Assembly (NCBI GenBank): GCA_964390305.1
Contig: CAYMHT010000042.1
Coordinates: 1 to 22,362 of the forward strand
Length of the DNA stretch: 22,362 nucleotides
Source of the DNA: SKLM01 sp964390305
GTDB taxonomy: Bacteria; Chloroflexota; Anaerolineae; B4-G1
Reading direction: 5' to 3'
A model generated the notes under the pieces. That model worked only from the letters and a program-made list of their open reading frames with translations. It searched no databases and was not told the origin of the DNA. Of the stretch, positions 6,532-15,415 are shown piece by piece. How positions within the stretch are numbered: position 1 is the stretch's first letter; every line of letters begins with the position of its first letter. The position numbers and the translations under genes were made by a program.

Positions 6532-7665
6532 CTAGGCTCGGATTACACAACGGATGAACTCGAAAGTCTCACGCGCACATCGTTGCCAGTTGAAGCCGCT
6601 TGCTCGGTCATAGGCCTCTCCGGCCTTCTGCTCGCGCAGCATTCGGTCTTCGAGCATGCGGCGAATAGCAGCAGCAATTTCCGCAGGCCTTTCCGGGTCA
6701 AAATACACGGCCGCATCACCAAGGACCTCGGTCATAGGACCGGTGTTCGAGCTGGCAATGGGCAGTCCTGCCGCCATGGCTTCCAAGAGAGTATTCGGCA
6801 GGTTCTCACAACTCGAAGCGAATACGAATGCGTCAGCTTGGTGATAGACTGTGTGAATTGTGTCAAAGGGGACCACACCTCGGTAGCAGGCCCACTGCTG
6901 TTGTGGGTCCAGTCGGTGAAGGGCATTGAAGAAGCGCTTGCTGCGGTGAAAGGTTGGTCCCACCAGATCTAGAACTAAGGGCGATCCCGCTCTCCGCAGT
7001 TGCCAGGTAGCTTCGAGCACCTCCGCCTGGTGCTTGTAGGGGGCAATCGGCGAGACATAGAGTAATCGATAGGGAGATGCGTGTGAGTAATGCGAGGCCG
7101 GCTTCTGTGTCCTCGATTCGTGACGGAACCGGTCACTGACGCCGTGAGGGATCGTAACAAACTTGGACGTCGTTCCGGTCAACCTCTTGGTAATCACTCG
7201 ACGTGCGTACTCGGTGAGGAAGATCAGTCCGTCAGACCGCCTGAACGTTTCCAACTGGAAACAACGCAACAAGAGGAATTTCAGACTATGAAATGATACC
7301 CCGTAACGCCAGACTTCTGACGTCTCGAAGGGCAACATGTTCTGACTCATGGTGACAAAGGGTCGGAACTTCCCGCTATACGATCCTCCAGGCGTGAACA
7401 CAACATCGCAACCTGCAGAGCGCGCCGCTTCTTCGAGCCGGAATCGCTGCCAGTAGAGACGACCAGGAAAGGGGAGATCGAGTAGTGGATCGTGAGCCTT
7501 GCGCACCCACGGCCGCTGCCCCAGCGCGCTGAGTGTTGCCGTTGGCGCCCAAACGATGATGCGGTCAAATCCATGCTGCAGCGGCCTGGCAGCACAGAGG
7601 AGTTCAGCCAGATGGGTCACTCCGCCGCCGGCCCGAAGGTTGGAGGCGTCAATTCCGATTCGCAT
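6532..7665 (-). CDS. GT4 glycosyltransferase
   Basis: A 377-residue GT-B retaining glycosyltransferase. The N-terminal domain opens MRIGIDASNLRAGGGVTHL, with the glycine-rich turn of acceptor-side domains. The C-terminal domain has LLYVSPIAPYKHQAEVLEA and the E-x7-E donor motif SSCENLPNTLLEAMAAG (E287, E295), which binds the nucleotide-sugar. ATG 7665 has GAGAGG close upstream. It lies 35 bases before capE and after an 81-base gap that holds two hairpins. The proline-rich GGSYSGKFRPFVTMSQNMLP region is typical of rhamnosyl/mannosyl-type GT4 enzymes, but donor and acceptor cannot be read from sequence. Confidence 0.9.
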   Translation of the reverse strand: MRIGIDASNLRAGGGVTHLAELLCAARPLQHGFDRIIVWAPTATLSALGQRPWVRKAHDPLLDLPFPGRLYWQRFRLEEAARSAGCDVVFTPGGSYSGKFRPFVTMSQNMLPFETSEVWRYGVSFHSLKFLLLRCFQLETFRRSDGLIFLTEYARRVITKRLTGTTSKFVTIPHGVSDRFRHESRTQKPASHYSHASPYRLLYVSPIAPYKHQAEVLEATWQLRRAGSPLVLDLVGPTFHRSKRFFNALHRLDPQQQWACYRGVVPFDTIHTVYHQADAFVFASSCENLPNTLLEAMAAGLPIASSNTGPMTEVLGDAAVYFDPERPAEIAAAIRRMLEDRMLREQKAGEAYDRASGFNWQRCARETFEFIRCVIRA

Positions 7666-7689
7666 AGGACCTCTCTCGTGACTTCGCAG

Positions 7690-7744
7690 GGGCGCGGTGG
7701 CCGTCTGGACTGTCCGCGCCCGACGCAGCCAGGCTTCGCCCTGG
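7690..7744. repeat. Two tandem inverted repeats between glycosyltransferase genes
   Basis: First stem: GGGCGCGG (7690-7697) and CCGCGCCC (7714-7721), a perfect 8-bp pair with a 16-base loop. Second stem: CCAGG (7729-7733) and CCTGG (7740-7744), a 5-bp pair with a 6-base loop, only 2 bases after the stop codon at 7747. No U-rich tail follows on the minus strand, so these look more like mRNA stability or processing structures than an intrinsic terminator. Confidence 0.45.
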
Positions 7745-7746
7745 AC

Positions 7747-8868
7747 TCACATGGTATTTCGCCACGGGGCTATAGGTCGTTCTCGTTCATCGTAGACGTG
7801 GGCCAGCACACTGAGCAAGTACCACGCAGCGGCTGACCCGGTGATGCATCTTGTCCACTCACGGATTCGTTCTCTGTGTCCTTCGGAAAGAGGGCCGCGA
7901 GCGGCTCGTCGTCCAATGGCCGCGGTCAACGCGCCAAGGTCATTCCGAGGTACAATGTCTCCAAGCCGTTCCTCCTGTAGCAGATCAGAGGCCCCGCAGT
8001 GATCCGTGGATACGACCGGAATTCCAGCCATCAGCGCCTCGTTGACAACAGCACCCCACCCGTCGAACCGGCTCGGAAGAGCGAGCAAGTCCATGCCCTC
8101 CATCATCTGTCTTGCGTCCGCATTTGGTAGCCTCCCGTGCCAGTTGATTGTTCCGGCCACCCCGAGCTCGGAAGCTATTCCCTGGAGCTCTGCGCGTCTG
8201 GGCCCGTCTCCGATGATACACAACTCTATGCAGTCGGCATGAAGCAGGGAAAGCACGTGAACCAGAAGATCGACGCGCTTCCGCTCGATGAGTTGCCCGC
8301 AGTACGCAAGTCGGAAAACCGCTCTGTCGTGTAACAATCGCGAAGATGTGGCCTTTCGGCGGCAGGCCTGTTCAACGAAGTATCCGAATGGAAACAGCTT
8401 GTGCCTAGGATACCCGCACCGCCGAAACCACCGGATGCCCAGTTGCCCCATTGCCAGGACAAACTGCACCCTTTGTCCCAGCGTCATCGCGATTGCGGTA
8501 TGTTTCATCCAGCGCAGGGGCCCTTGCCACCCATCCGGGTCACACGATTCACTCATCAGCCCGATCCGACAGCGCATCCGGGCAGCTCTCCAAAGCGCAC
8601 GCCATCCCCAGGAGTACTTTAGCGCAGCCCCAAATACGTGGACTGTATTGCGTGGCTCGTCTCCCAGCAGGCAGTCAACCATGGACCGATCAGGCCTGAC
8701 CACGGCTTTCACTCCAGACAGATCGGGGACTAGCCAGCCCATGGCGATCCGTTCGTGAGAGATTGGCTCCTGAACGACAAAGGTGGCCTGGCCTCCGATG
8801 CTCACGATCCCGCGCATCAGAGCGGACTGATGGATCGCAATTTGGTCCGTCCAGCTGATCACGTGCAT
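7747..8868 (-). CDS. GT4 glycosyltransferase
   Basis: A 373-residue GT-B glycosyltransferase. The C-terminal domain is clear: FRLAYCGQLIERKRVDLLV (about 186-204), IIGDGPRRAELQ, then SRFDGWGAVVNEALMAG (266-282), where D269/E277 take the E-x7-E positions and the GWGxVVxEA form is common in this family. The N-terminal domain is less conserved. ATG 8868 has only a weak AGGA site, and a 41-base gap separates it from the upstream gene. Its C-terminus and the glycosyltransferase at 11491 share the GWGxVVxEA signature, so the two may be related paralogues. Donor and acceptor are unknown. Confidence 0.87.
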   Translation of the reverse strand: MHVISWTDQIAIHQSALMRGIVSIGGQATFVVQEPISHERIAMGWLVPDLSGVKAVVRPDRSMVDCLLGDEPRNTVHVFGAALKYSWGWRALWRAARMRCRIGLMSESCDPDGWQGPLRWMKHTAIAMTLGQRVQFVLAMGQLGIRWFRRCGYPRHKLFPFGYFVEQACRRKATSSRLLHDRAVFRLAYCGQLIERKRVDLLVHVLSLLHADCIELCIIGDGPRRAELQGIASELGVAGTINWHGRLPNADARQMMEGMDLLALPSRFDGWGAVVNEALMAGIPVVSTDHCGASDLLQEERLGDIVPRNDLGALTAAIGRRAARGPLSEGHRERIREWTRCITGSAAAWYLLSVLAHVYDERERPIAPWRNTM

Positions 8869-8909
8869 TCCGGTTCAGTATCCTGCTGATGACCTTCTGC
8901 CACACAAGG

Positions 8910-10205
8910 TCAGACTAGGGCAGCGCAGAGAAGACTGCGGAAAGACCATTGAATGTCAGGAAGATAGTGGTTGCGCCTCGCTGTTTCCCGGGCAGCAGAG
9001 ACGACGCGCTGCCGTGCTTCCCTGTCCCAAGCCAACCTCTCCAGTGCCCGTGCAAGCAGCTGTGGATCTCGCCGATTCACGACAGCCGCCCACTCAGCGT
9101 TCTCAGCGTAGCGAGCGACGCCGGTCCTGGGATGCGAATACACCACGATCGGGCGACCGCTGAACATGAACAGGTGTGCTTTCGAAGATATGCTAAGTCG
9201 GACGTCGTCCACGGTGTTGTCGAACCGTTCCGGCAGGAAGAGGATGTCAGCACCGCGCAGGACTGCCGGCAATTCATTGTGGGAGGGGCAAGGCTCAAAT
9301 CGTACGTGACGGAAACCCCGTGTCCGAGACGCAGAAGGTTGAGCAACGGCATATATTGTCCCTCGCGCTCGACACCCTCTCGATTCTAATACCTCACAGG
9401 CCTTCTCCAGATCCTGAACGAGCGGCCAGCGATGGGGATTGAGGGCCCCAGTTGACACAATCTCGCACACGTCTGTCGGAGCTGACCGCCGACGGCCAGC
9501 GTCTAGGAACCGAGAGAACCGATCTCCATGCATCAGAACAGAGAACGTCCTGTCGTACCGCCTCATATACTCCTCTTCCATTGCTCGGTTGAACGCTATG
9601 TTCACTGTTGCTTCAACGGCCAAGTCCCGCGAGGCAATCGCCACCGCGCCACGAGCGAACCAGGAGAGGAGTGACAGGCTCCCTTCTGTGCGATAGCAGG
9701 CCCGGGGCCAATCATCGGTCGGATAGTAGACGAGCGGCAAGTTGAGCCGTCTGGACAACATCAAGGGGAGCCAGGCGAACGTAAGGTTGTACCCCTGGGC
9801 AAAGACGATATCAGGCTTGAACTTCCCTATCCAGGCGATCATTCTGCGAGAAAGCCGCGGACGAAAGGCCATCTCGTGTGCACCCGTTCTCACCAGGAGG
9901 CTGCTGCCAAGAACCCGCAACCGCTCCATTGATGGCGCGCCATCAGGGGCGCACGCGCCACGGGCCGTCTCATCGTAGTCCCCCTTCAGGAGGTAGAACA
10001 GCTGGCCCAACGAGCGGTCGGGTGCTCCCAGCCGGTAGTATCGACCAAAGAGACCATCGTCCTCGCCGGCTCCGCTGCTGTAGACTTGGGCCACGTTCTC
10101 CGGTGGCCATTTCTCGAACAGGTTACGGAGAAGGAGTCCGTTGTTCGACGTATCGGCCGCGTTGATGCGACCGAGGGCAACAACCAACACGCGTGGGTAC
10201 CTCAT
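8910..10205 (-). CDS. Divergent GT-B glycosyltransferase-like protein
   Basis: A 431-residue protein that looks like a glycosyltransferase with unclear sub-family. It opens MRYPRVLVVALGRINAADTSN, has a long N-terminal domain with IGKFKPDIVFAQGYN and LPLVYYPTDDWPRACY, and a C-terminal domain with EIVSTGALNPHRW, ADILFLPERFD and FMFSGRPIVVYSHPRTG. The usual E-x7-E motif is replaced by DNTVDDVRLSISSKAHLFMF, which resembles the K-x-x-x-x-M/L-x-G-x-P form of some GT4 relatives. The start ATG 10205 overlaps the upstream stop by 4 bases (ATGA), with GGAGAGAG 4-10 bases upstream. Context in a row of glycosyltransferases supports a sugar-transfer role; donor and acceptor are unknown. It could also be a catalytically degenerate partner protein. 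Confidence 0.75.
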   Translation of the reverse strand: MRYPRVLVVALGRINAADTSNNGLLLRNLFEKWPPENVAQVYSSGAGEDDGLFGRYYRLGAPDRSLGQLFYLLKGDYDETARGACAPDGAPSMERLRVLGSSLLVRTGAHEMAFRPRLSRRMIAWIGKFKPDIVFAQGYNLTFAWLPLMLSRRLNLPLVYYPTDDWPRACYRTEGSLSLLSWFARGAVAIASRDLAVEATVNIAFNRAMEEEYMRRYDRTFSVLMHGDRFSRFLDAGRRRSAPTDVCEIVSTGALNPHRWPLVQDLEKACEVLESRGCRARGTIYAVAQPSASRTRGFRHVRFEPCPSHNELPAVLRGADILFLPERFDNTVDDVRLSISSKAHLFMFSGRPIVVYSHPRTGVARYAENAEWAAVVNRRDPQLLARALERLAWDREARQRVVSAARETARRNHYLPDIQWSFRSLLCAALV

Positions 10206-11494
10206 GGAGCTCTCTCCAATGCCGCCGCCGTCGGGGGCCGCTTACGGGTGGATGCGCGCAGCACCCGCTCGTAGATTCGCAGTTGTCGCCGAACAAGGCG
10301 CTCCCGATCGTTACGGACCACGGCAGTCTGCCTGGCATTACGGGAGAGCCGGGTGACAAGGTCCTCGTCGGACAATACCCGGCCCAGTTGGTAGGCACAC
10401 ATGGCTTCGTCCCCTGGAGGAAAGAACAGGGCCGACTCGTCATCTCGGGCAAGCGAGGGAAGTCCTCCAGCATAAGAAGCCACCACTGGTGCTCCTACCA
10501 TCATCGCCTCCTGCATTGCGTTGCTGCAGTTCTCGATAAACGACGGCACCAGACACACGCCAGCCGACCCGATCTGTTCGACGACCTCTGCCGCACTAAG
10601 GAATCCGAGCCAGGCAAGATTACCACATACACCAAGTGCTCTAGCCTGCCGGGTCACCCAGGTCACGTATCCATCTTCTCGAATGCCCGGTCTGCGGTGA
10701 GGTCCTGCCACGCGGAGTTGGATGTTCGGAAAGCGCCCCTTCAGAATAGCGGTCGCCCGGATAGCAGTATGCAACCCCTTGAACGGCGCCGGATACGCCG
10801 CCGAACAGAAGACCACAGGGTTTCGATGCGACCGCCAGAGCCTCGAGGCATAGAACGGCTCCCGAAGTACTCTTTCATTGTGAAACGTTCGAATCCCGGG
10901 GCTGACCGCCTCTACCTGAGCCCTCATCCAAGCGGACTGAACGGTGATGAACTTGTGACCAGCAATCATCTCTTCCTCCATCCGCCCCCAGCGCCTGAAG
11001 TAACGTCGCTGCTGGAAGATGGTAGAACGGCGGAGAATCTCCCGGAGTCCCGTGCACGCTAACTGCTCCCGATTCGAAAGGCCTCCGTGAAAGACCTCTG
11101 CAATCGCTCCCCTCAAGCCCTGCATCTCCAGCAGGGCCGGAGTTCCGATCAGGCCCCTTGCCGTCAGCAGCCCCCAGAATCCCTCGACTCCCCATACGTG
11201 AACCAGGTCGGGATCAAACTCTTCGGAGGCCTTGACAATCTGAGCTATTATCCTTCTGGACGGCAGTCCGCCACCAGTCAGTCTGGGGGCTCTGAGAGGA
11301 ACCACCCACTGCCGAATTGGGCCGCAGTCGTCTCTGATCAACTCCGGAACCGCACCCTGGGCGATGTTGGCCAACTTCACCCGACCGGAGCGGGCCAGCG
11401 CCCGCGCCATAGCGCCCAGCCAGGCTCCGCTGCCACAGTCGCCGTCGTCTGTGTGAACCCGGTTACTGAACCACAGCACCTTCATCGCGCTCAA
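10202..11494 (-). CDS. GT4 glycosyltransferase
   Basis: A 430-residue GT-B glycosyltransferase. FDPDLVHVWGVEGFWG in the N-terminal domain, FCSAAYPAPFKGLHTAI in the linker to the C-terminal domain, and SFIENCSNAMQEAMMVG (318-334, E321 and E329 forming E-x7-E) give a confident GT4 call. The proposed start is TTG 11494: it overlaps the upstream stop as TTGA and has GGAAGG 7 bases upstream, whereas ATG 11485 is 16 bases from that site. The two starts differ by only three residues. It couples at its 3' end to the divergent glycosyltransferase through an ATGA overlap. Donor and acceptor are unknown. Confidence 0.9.
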   Translation of the reverse strand: MSAMKVLWFSNRVHTDDGDCGSGAWLGAMARALARSGRVKLANIAQGAVPELIRDDCGPIRQWVVPLRAPRLTGGGLPSRRIIAQIVKASEEFDPDLVHVWGVEGFWGLLTARGLIGTPALLEMQGLRGAIAEVFHGGLSNREQLACTGLREILRRSTIFQQRRYFRRWGRMEEEMIAGHKFITVQSAWMRAQVEAVSPGIRTFHNERVLREPFYASRLWRSHRNPVVFCSAAYPAPFKGLHTAIRATAILKGRFPNIQLRVAGPHRRPGIREDGYVTWVTRQARALGVCGNLAWLGFLSAAEVVEQIGSAGVCLVPSFIENCSNAMQEAMMVGAPVVASYAGGLPSLARDDESALFFPPGDEAMCAYQLGRVLSDEDLVTRLSRNARQTAVVRNDRERLVRRQLRIYERVLRASTRKRPPTAAALERAP

Positions 11495-12633
11495 GGCTGA
11501 ACCTTCCCGGTCGGTGAACAGGGCCCACCGTCATTGAACCGGACCGGTAGTCCAGACTGGATCGCCTCCACCAGCTCCAACAACCGATCCGCCCCGATCT
11601 TTGGCGACCAGAGTTTGGATATCGTGGCCCGCGCCGCCGTCCCCAACCTCTGCCTGTCATCAGGATTGTCAATGCACCACTTCAGAACACTGCCCAGTGC
11701 TCTGGGTCTTGCGCCTTCGAACGTGCGACCGTTCACGTGGTCATCGATGAGCCACGGAACAGACCCCGCCTCCCTGCTGCCAATAACGCAGCAACCTCTT
11801 GCCATGGCTTCGCTGACGACGACACCCCAGCCTTCATTCCTGTCGCTCGAGAGAACGCACAGGTCGGCCTTCTCCATAGCCTTCCCGACTGCTCCGGGTC
11901 TCATTGGCCCACAGAACTGGCACAAGTCCGCGATGCCCAAGTGCTTGGAGAGCGACCGGAGTCGCTCCTCATCAGGTCCACATCCGATCAGCTTCAATCG
12001 GAATCTCCTCTCGGTACGGGAACGGACCCAGGCGACCGCCGCAAGCAGCAAGTCCACGCGCTTCCAAGGAATCATCCGACCGGCCCAGAGAATGATGGGA
12101 TCAGGGTTTGAGGTCCGCGGCGCGGGAGACCTCGGTATTTCGGGGAAATATCCCCATCGCCACATGCGCCGCTTGAACGTGCGGATGAAGCGGAAGTCAT
12201 CGGCGCAGTAGGGTCCGACCGACAGCAGGTGGTGATGTGACCCGTCAGTTAACACGTACCTTCTCACCACACCGTGGAGCACCCTGGGGTCGAACAATCT
12301 CCATCGCCGTGTCTTGAAAATGCGCTCGGAGTAGCAGAAGGTGAGTTGCCCATCGACGATCCGTCTCCTCACCTCGGTCACGGGAGCATATCCCCAGATT
12401 ACCACATCGGCTGATCTGAAGATATGGAGCGCACGTCGTCTCTGTGCGTCAGAAACCCAGGCCTTCACGAGCCATTCACGGCTGAAATCGCCGTCCCATC
12501 CCAGGCGTCTGCGCTCTTCCGTCATGGGCATCCAGGCGACCGCGGCAAAATCCTGTTCGAGTCGCTCCGCGAAGGCCTGCCACAGTGGTATCTGGTGATG
12601 AGACACGACGTTGGTGAATAGGGCTAGCTTCAT
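11491..12633 (-). CDS. GT4 glycosyltransferase
   Basis: A 380-residue GT-B glycosyltransferase. It opens MKLALFTNVVSHHQIPLW, a start common among GT4 enzymes of polysaccharide loci. IILWAGRMIPWKRVDLLL, LIGCGPDEERLR and SSDRNEGWGVVVSEAMARG (262-280, E267 and E275) mark the donor-binding domain. ATG 12633 overlaps the stop of the polymerase gene as ATGA and follows a GGGGGAGCGG site, so it is preferred to the frame start at 12666. It is the first of five glycosyltransferases in transcription order, immediately after the wzy-like gene. Donor and acceptor are unknown. Confidence 0.9.
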   Translation of the reverse strand: MKLALFTNVVSHHQIPLWQAFAERLEQDFAAVAWMPMTEERRRLGWDGDFSREWLVKAWVSDAQRRRALHIFRSADVVIWGYAPVTEVRRRIVDGQLTFCYSERIFKTRRWRLFDPRVLHGVVRRYVLTDGSHHHLLSVGPYCADDFRFIRTFKRRMWRWGYFPEIPRSPAPRTSNPDPIILWAGRMIPWKRVDLLLAAVAWVRSRTERRFRLKLIGCGPDEERLRSLSKHLGIADLCQFCGPMRPGAVGKAMEKADLCVLSSDRNEGWGVVVSEAMARGCCVIGSREAGSVPWLIDDHVNGRTFEGARPRALGSVLKWCIDNPDDRQRLGTAARATISKLWSPKIGADRLLELVEAIQSGLPVRFNDGGPCSPTGKVQP

Positions 12634-13928
12634 GACTTCCGCTCCCCCTGCGGTTCGGTCGTCCACGCACCGCCTTCATCAAACAACCAGATCAGGAGCA
12701 GTGCGATCGGGCTGTTGAGCGTCGGGTTAACTACACCTCCCAGCGCGAGAAGGGCCCAGGACAGGGTACCGCCCGCGGTTCCCCTTCGGATGCACAACGG
12801 GGCATCCCTATGGCGCCAGGAAGGCGCGAGGAAACCGAGCCAGAGGAGCATCCCAAACAGACCGTGCAGGGCCAGCGTGTCTGCCCACGAACTGTGCCCT
12901 CCGACGTAGAAACTGGAGTCGATACCCCAGGCGCCGAAGAGAGGGTGATCCAGGAACGTCTCGACTGTGCGAACCAGCATGCGCGCTCTCCCTGTCTCAT
13001 CACCTTCGACGACCCCTACGGCAAACGTGCGCTCGATCAGCCTAGTGAACTTGTCAGTCACGAGGGCGGTACCGCCGAATCGGGATAGCTCCCGGCGGAG
13101 AGTGCCACACGAGACAAGCAAGAAGACAAGAGCACCAATGGCTATGAGGCGCCATAGCGCGCTATTGCCCGTCATCGCCACAAGGAACAGCCACAACAGC
13201 GAGCCGAGGGCCAACCACGCAGCAGCCATCGTAAACGTGGACAGAAGTGTGGCTGCTGAGGCAGCAGACAGCAGAGACCACCCTACGACCTTGACCAGTG
13301 GTTGCTGCCGCCCGTTATGCAGCCAAGCTGCAATCACAGGCCAGGCACACGCGACCGGCGTGTACCACGAGTAGTTGGCGACGCCTCTTGGATACAAGTG
13401 GGTCGCGTAACGCTCCGCCATCGGATTCCCCATCGTCAAGCGTGCGATACCGGGCTCCCTGAGGAGCAAAGGCAATCCCAGGCCCAGGCTGACGCCCAGT
13501 GTCACGAGGGCCAGCCAGCGCGCCTTCTCGCACGACTCAGGGAACACCTGGCGCACCACGATCACCGCGACCCAGACCATCATGCACACCACACCCGCCA
13601 TGACCTGGCTCTGGAGAAGGGACGGGTCAGGGGCAATGAAGAAGCGCAGCGCGCCGGTCCCAGCAAACATCCCGCCAAGCAGTAGGGGCCTTACTCGTTT
13701 GCCCAGCTGTCGTGTGACTTCACGGCCATTCAGCAGCACCGCGACGCCAAGCAGAAGAACGAACAGTGGAATTGAGAGCCTCAGCCCTCTCCCGAGCAAG
13801 CCGACCTGGGGCGAGAGGAAGGTGGCGAAGAGAATCCCGCTGAGACCGGCTATGAGCAGTCCGCCATGGTCGGGCCTGCTCACCCAATCTCGACGGTCGC
13901 ACACGTCTCTACCGAGATGATTGCGCAT
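12630..13928 (-). CDS. Wzy/O-antigen-ligase-like polysaccharide polymerase
   Basis: A 432-residue inner-membrane protein with about eleven hydrophobic segments, from LLIAGLSGILFATFL near residue 24 to PIALLLIWLF near 408. A long non-membrane loop lies at roughly 285-345 and ends in ETFLDHPLFGAWGID and GGHSSWADTLALHGLFG (343-359). The HPLFG...GHSSW..xxxxxGLxG pattern is the signature part of the Wzy_C/WaaL superfamily. Next to a flippase and glycosyltransferases it most likely polymerises the lipid-linked repeat unit on the outer face of the membrane; a ligase role is the alternative, and sequence alone does not separate them. ATG 13928 has AAGG 5 bases upstream. The gap to the flippase is 12 bases and it overlaps the next gene by 4. 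Confidence 0.86.
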   Translation of the reverse strand: MRNHLGRDVCDRRDWVSRPDHGGLLIAGLSGILFATFLSPQVGLLGRGLRLSIPLFVLLLGVAVLLNGREVTRQLGKRVRPLLLGGMFAGTGALRFFIAPDPSLLQSQVMAGVVCMMVWVAVIVVRQVFPESCEKARWLALVTLGVSLGLGLPLLLREPGIARLTMGNPMAERYATHLYPRGVANYSWYTPVACAWPVIAAWLHNGRQQPLVKVVGWSLLSAASAATLLSTFTMAAAWLALGSLLWLFLVAMTGNSALWRLIAIGALVFLLVSCGTLRRELSRFGGTALVTDKFTRLIERTFAVGVVEGDETGRARMLVRTVETFLDHPLFGAWGIDSSFYVGGHSSWADTLALHGLFGMLLWLGFLAPSWRHRDAPLCIRRGTAGGTLSWALLALGGVVNPTLNSPIALLLIWLFDEGGAWTTEPQGERKS

Positions 13929-13940
13929 CTAGCCTTCTTT

Positions 13941-15320
13941 TCAAGGCGCTGCGGCTTTGGCCGGTTGACCGGCCACCGGGCTTCGCCTGGCCTGCGCGGC
14001 CAACCAGAGGAGACAGGTCAGTGCAAAGGCAGCCTGTCCTGCAACGCTCCCCCAGGCCACGGCGATCTGTGGAAAGCGAAGCCCCCAAAGCAGGCCCGTC
14101 ACTCCGACAAACAGTGCCAGCCCCACAGTTGCGGCAACAAGCTGAGTCACATAAGCCTCCAAGATGGAAATCAGGTATAGAGGAAGACTGAGGCTGACGA
14201 CCACGGTCTTCAGGACGAGGATTCTCGCCAAGACTATAGCCCCGAGGTAGTTTGGAAACACGTGGCTTACAAGCGGCGGCAGAAGCACCCAGGCACCAAG
14301 AATGGTGACTAGCGAAGCCCCCAAACTCACCAGCGAGGGCCAGGCTGCGAGCCTCAGACATGCAGTGATGCTATGACTTCGGCCGAACTCATACCCGAGT
14401 CGTGGCCAATATACCTGGTTGATGGCCATCACGAGCTGCGATGCGAGTTCCGCAACCATTCCACTGAAGACGAACAGGCCAACACCAGCGTCGCCAGTGA
14501 TGCGAAGCGTAAGCCAGATCTCCGCAGCCAACCATAGACTGTAGCGCATGTAGGTGCCCACGTAGAGCCGCATTCCGCGCTTCGCCAAGCCAAACAGTTC
14601 TCGTGAGGGGAGACACCAACCAACCCCGATCGGCCGGGCAAGATGGAGGTAAAGCAATGACACGATCTGACCGCTGATAGAACGCAGAACCAGGGCGGCA
14701 AATGGCCACGCCCAGAAGAACGGGATTACGGCGGCCTGCGACAATGAGGACATGAACTGGCCTATCGCCAGGGTCTCGAACTGCTGGCTAGACCGAAACA
14801 TGGAAGAGAGACAGGCAACATAGAGGGTTGACCAGACGGTCACGATTTGAATCAGCCAAGCAGCGGACTCGCGCCAGTCGCCCCGGACGAGATGAAGGCC
14901 GAGCAGCATAGACAACACGCCACAGGTCGCGGTTGATGCCAGAAGGGACCAGGAATGGACAATGGACGCGGTCCGCCGAGCCCGTTGGGATTGTCCAGTG
15001 CCCATGAGGACCGTGTAGTCACGCTGCAAGATGGTGAAGAGGCCCAGGTTAAGGAGACCAACGAATTGAGCAACTACGGAGTACTTGCGCACAAACCCCA
15101 GATCCGATGGGGTTATGAAACGGGCCTGCACCAGGGAGCCGACGACGCCGACCAGGTAGCCGAGGAGGCTCGCGGACCAGATCAGACTAACTGACCGCAC
15201 AGTCCCTTGTGGATGTCGAGCCAAGCTCCAGACGTCAGGCGGAACCCAGCGAGCGTCTTGAGCCCTCTCGAAGCGTTGCCTCAGTCGCGATGCCACGTCA
15301 ATACTCGAGTGTTTCTCCAA
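13941..15320 (-). CDS. Wzx-type oligosaccharide flippase (MOP superfamily)
   Basis: A protein of up to 459 residues with about twelve hydrophobic segments. It is expected to flip the undecaprenyl-linked repeat unit across the inner membrane. SVSLIWSASLLGYLVGVVGS followed by ARFITPSDLGFVRKYSVV (about residues 43-83) is the usual first-helix and loop pattern of the polysaccharide_synt family (helix, then a region containing P.xxG). The start is uncertain: TTG 15320 is the longest, but has no good ribosome site. GTG 15296, or GTG near residue 41 just before RSVSLIW and after AAGGG, would give shorter proteins that still keep all membrane segments. A strong AAGGAGG lies 26 bases before TTG 15320 with no start codon at the right distance. 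A 95-base gap separates it from the pyruvyl transferase. Confidence 0.85.
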   Translation of the reverse strand: MEKHSSIDVASRLRQRFERAQDARWVPPDVWSLARHPQGTVRSVSLIWSASLLGYLVGVVGSLVQARFITPSDLGFVRKYSVVAQFVGLLNLGLFTILQRDYTVLMGTGQSQRARRTASIVHSWSLLASTATCGVLSMLLGLHLVRGDWRESAAWLIQIVTVWSTLYVACLSSMFRSSQQFETLAIGQFMSSLSQAAVIPFFWAWPFAALVLRSISGQIVSLLYLHLARPIGVGWCLPSRELFGLAKRGMRLYVGTYMRYSLWLAAEIWLTLRITGDAGVGLFVFSGMVAELASQLVMAINQVYWPRLGYEFGRSHSITACLRLAAWPSLVSLGASLVTILGAWVLLPPLVSHVFPNYLGAIVLARILVLKTVVVSLSLPLYLISILEAYVTQLVAATVGLALFVGVTGLLWGLRFPQIAVAWGSVAGQAAFALTCLLWLAAQARRSPVAGQPAKAAAP

Positions 15321-15415
15321 GAACTGTGGGCGCTGACGACGTCGCCCCCTCCTTCGCCGCGTCTCGCCACGCCCTGGAGGACCGTTTGTTCGGAGCTGTC
15401 CGCAGGACGACTGGA

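Noticed and set aside
8892..8910. ACCTT/AAGGT inverted repeat in the gap between two glycosyltransferase genes
   Set aside because: Only 5 bp with a 9-base loop and no U-tract, so it is too weak to call a terminator.
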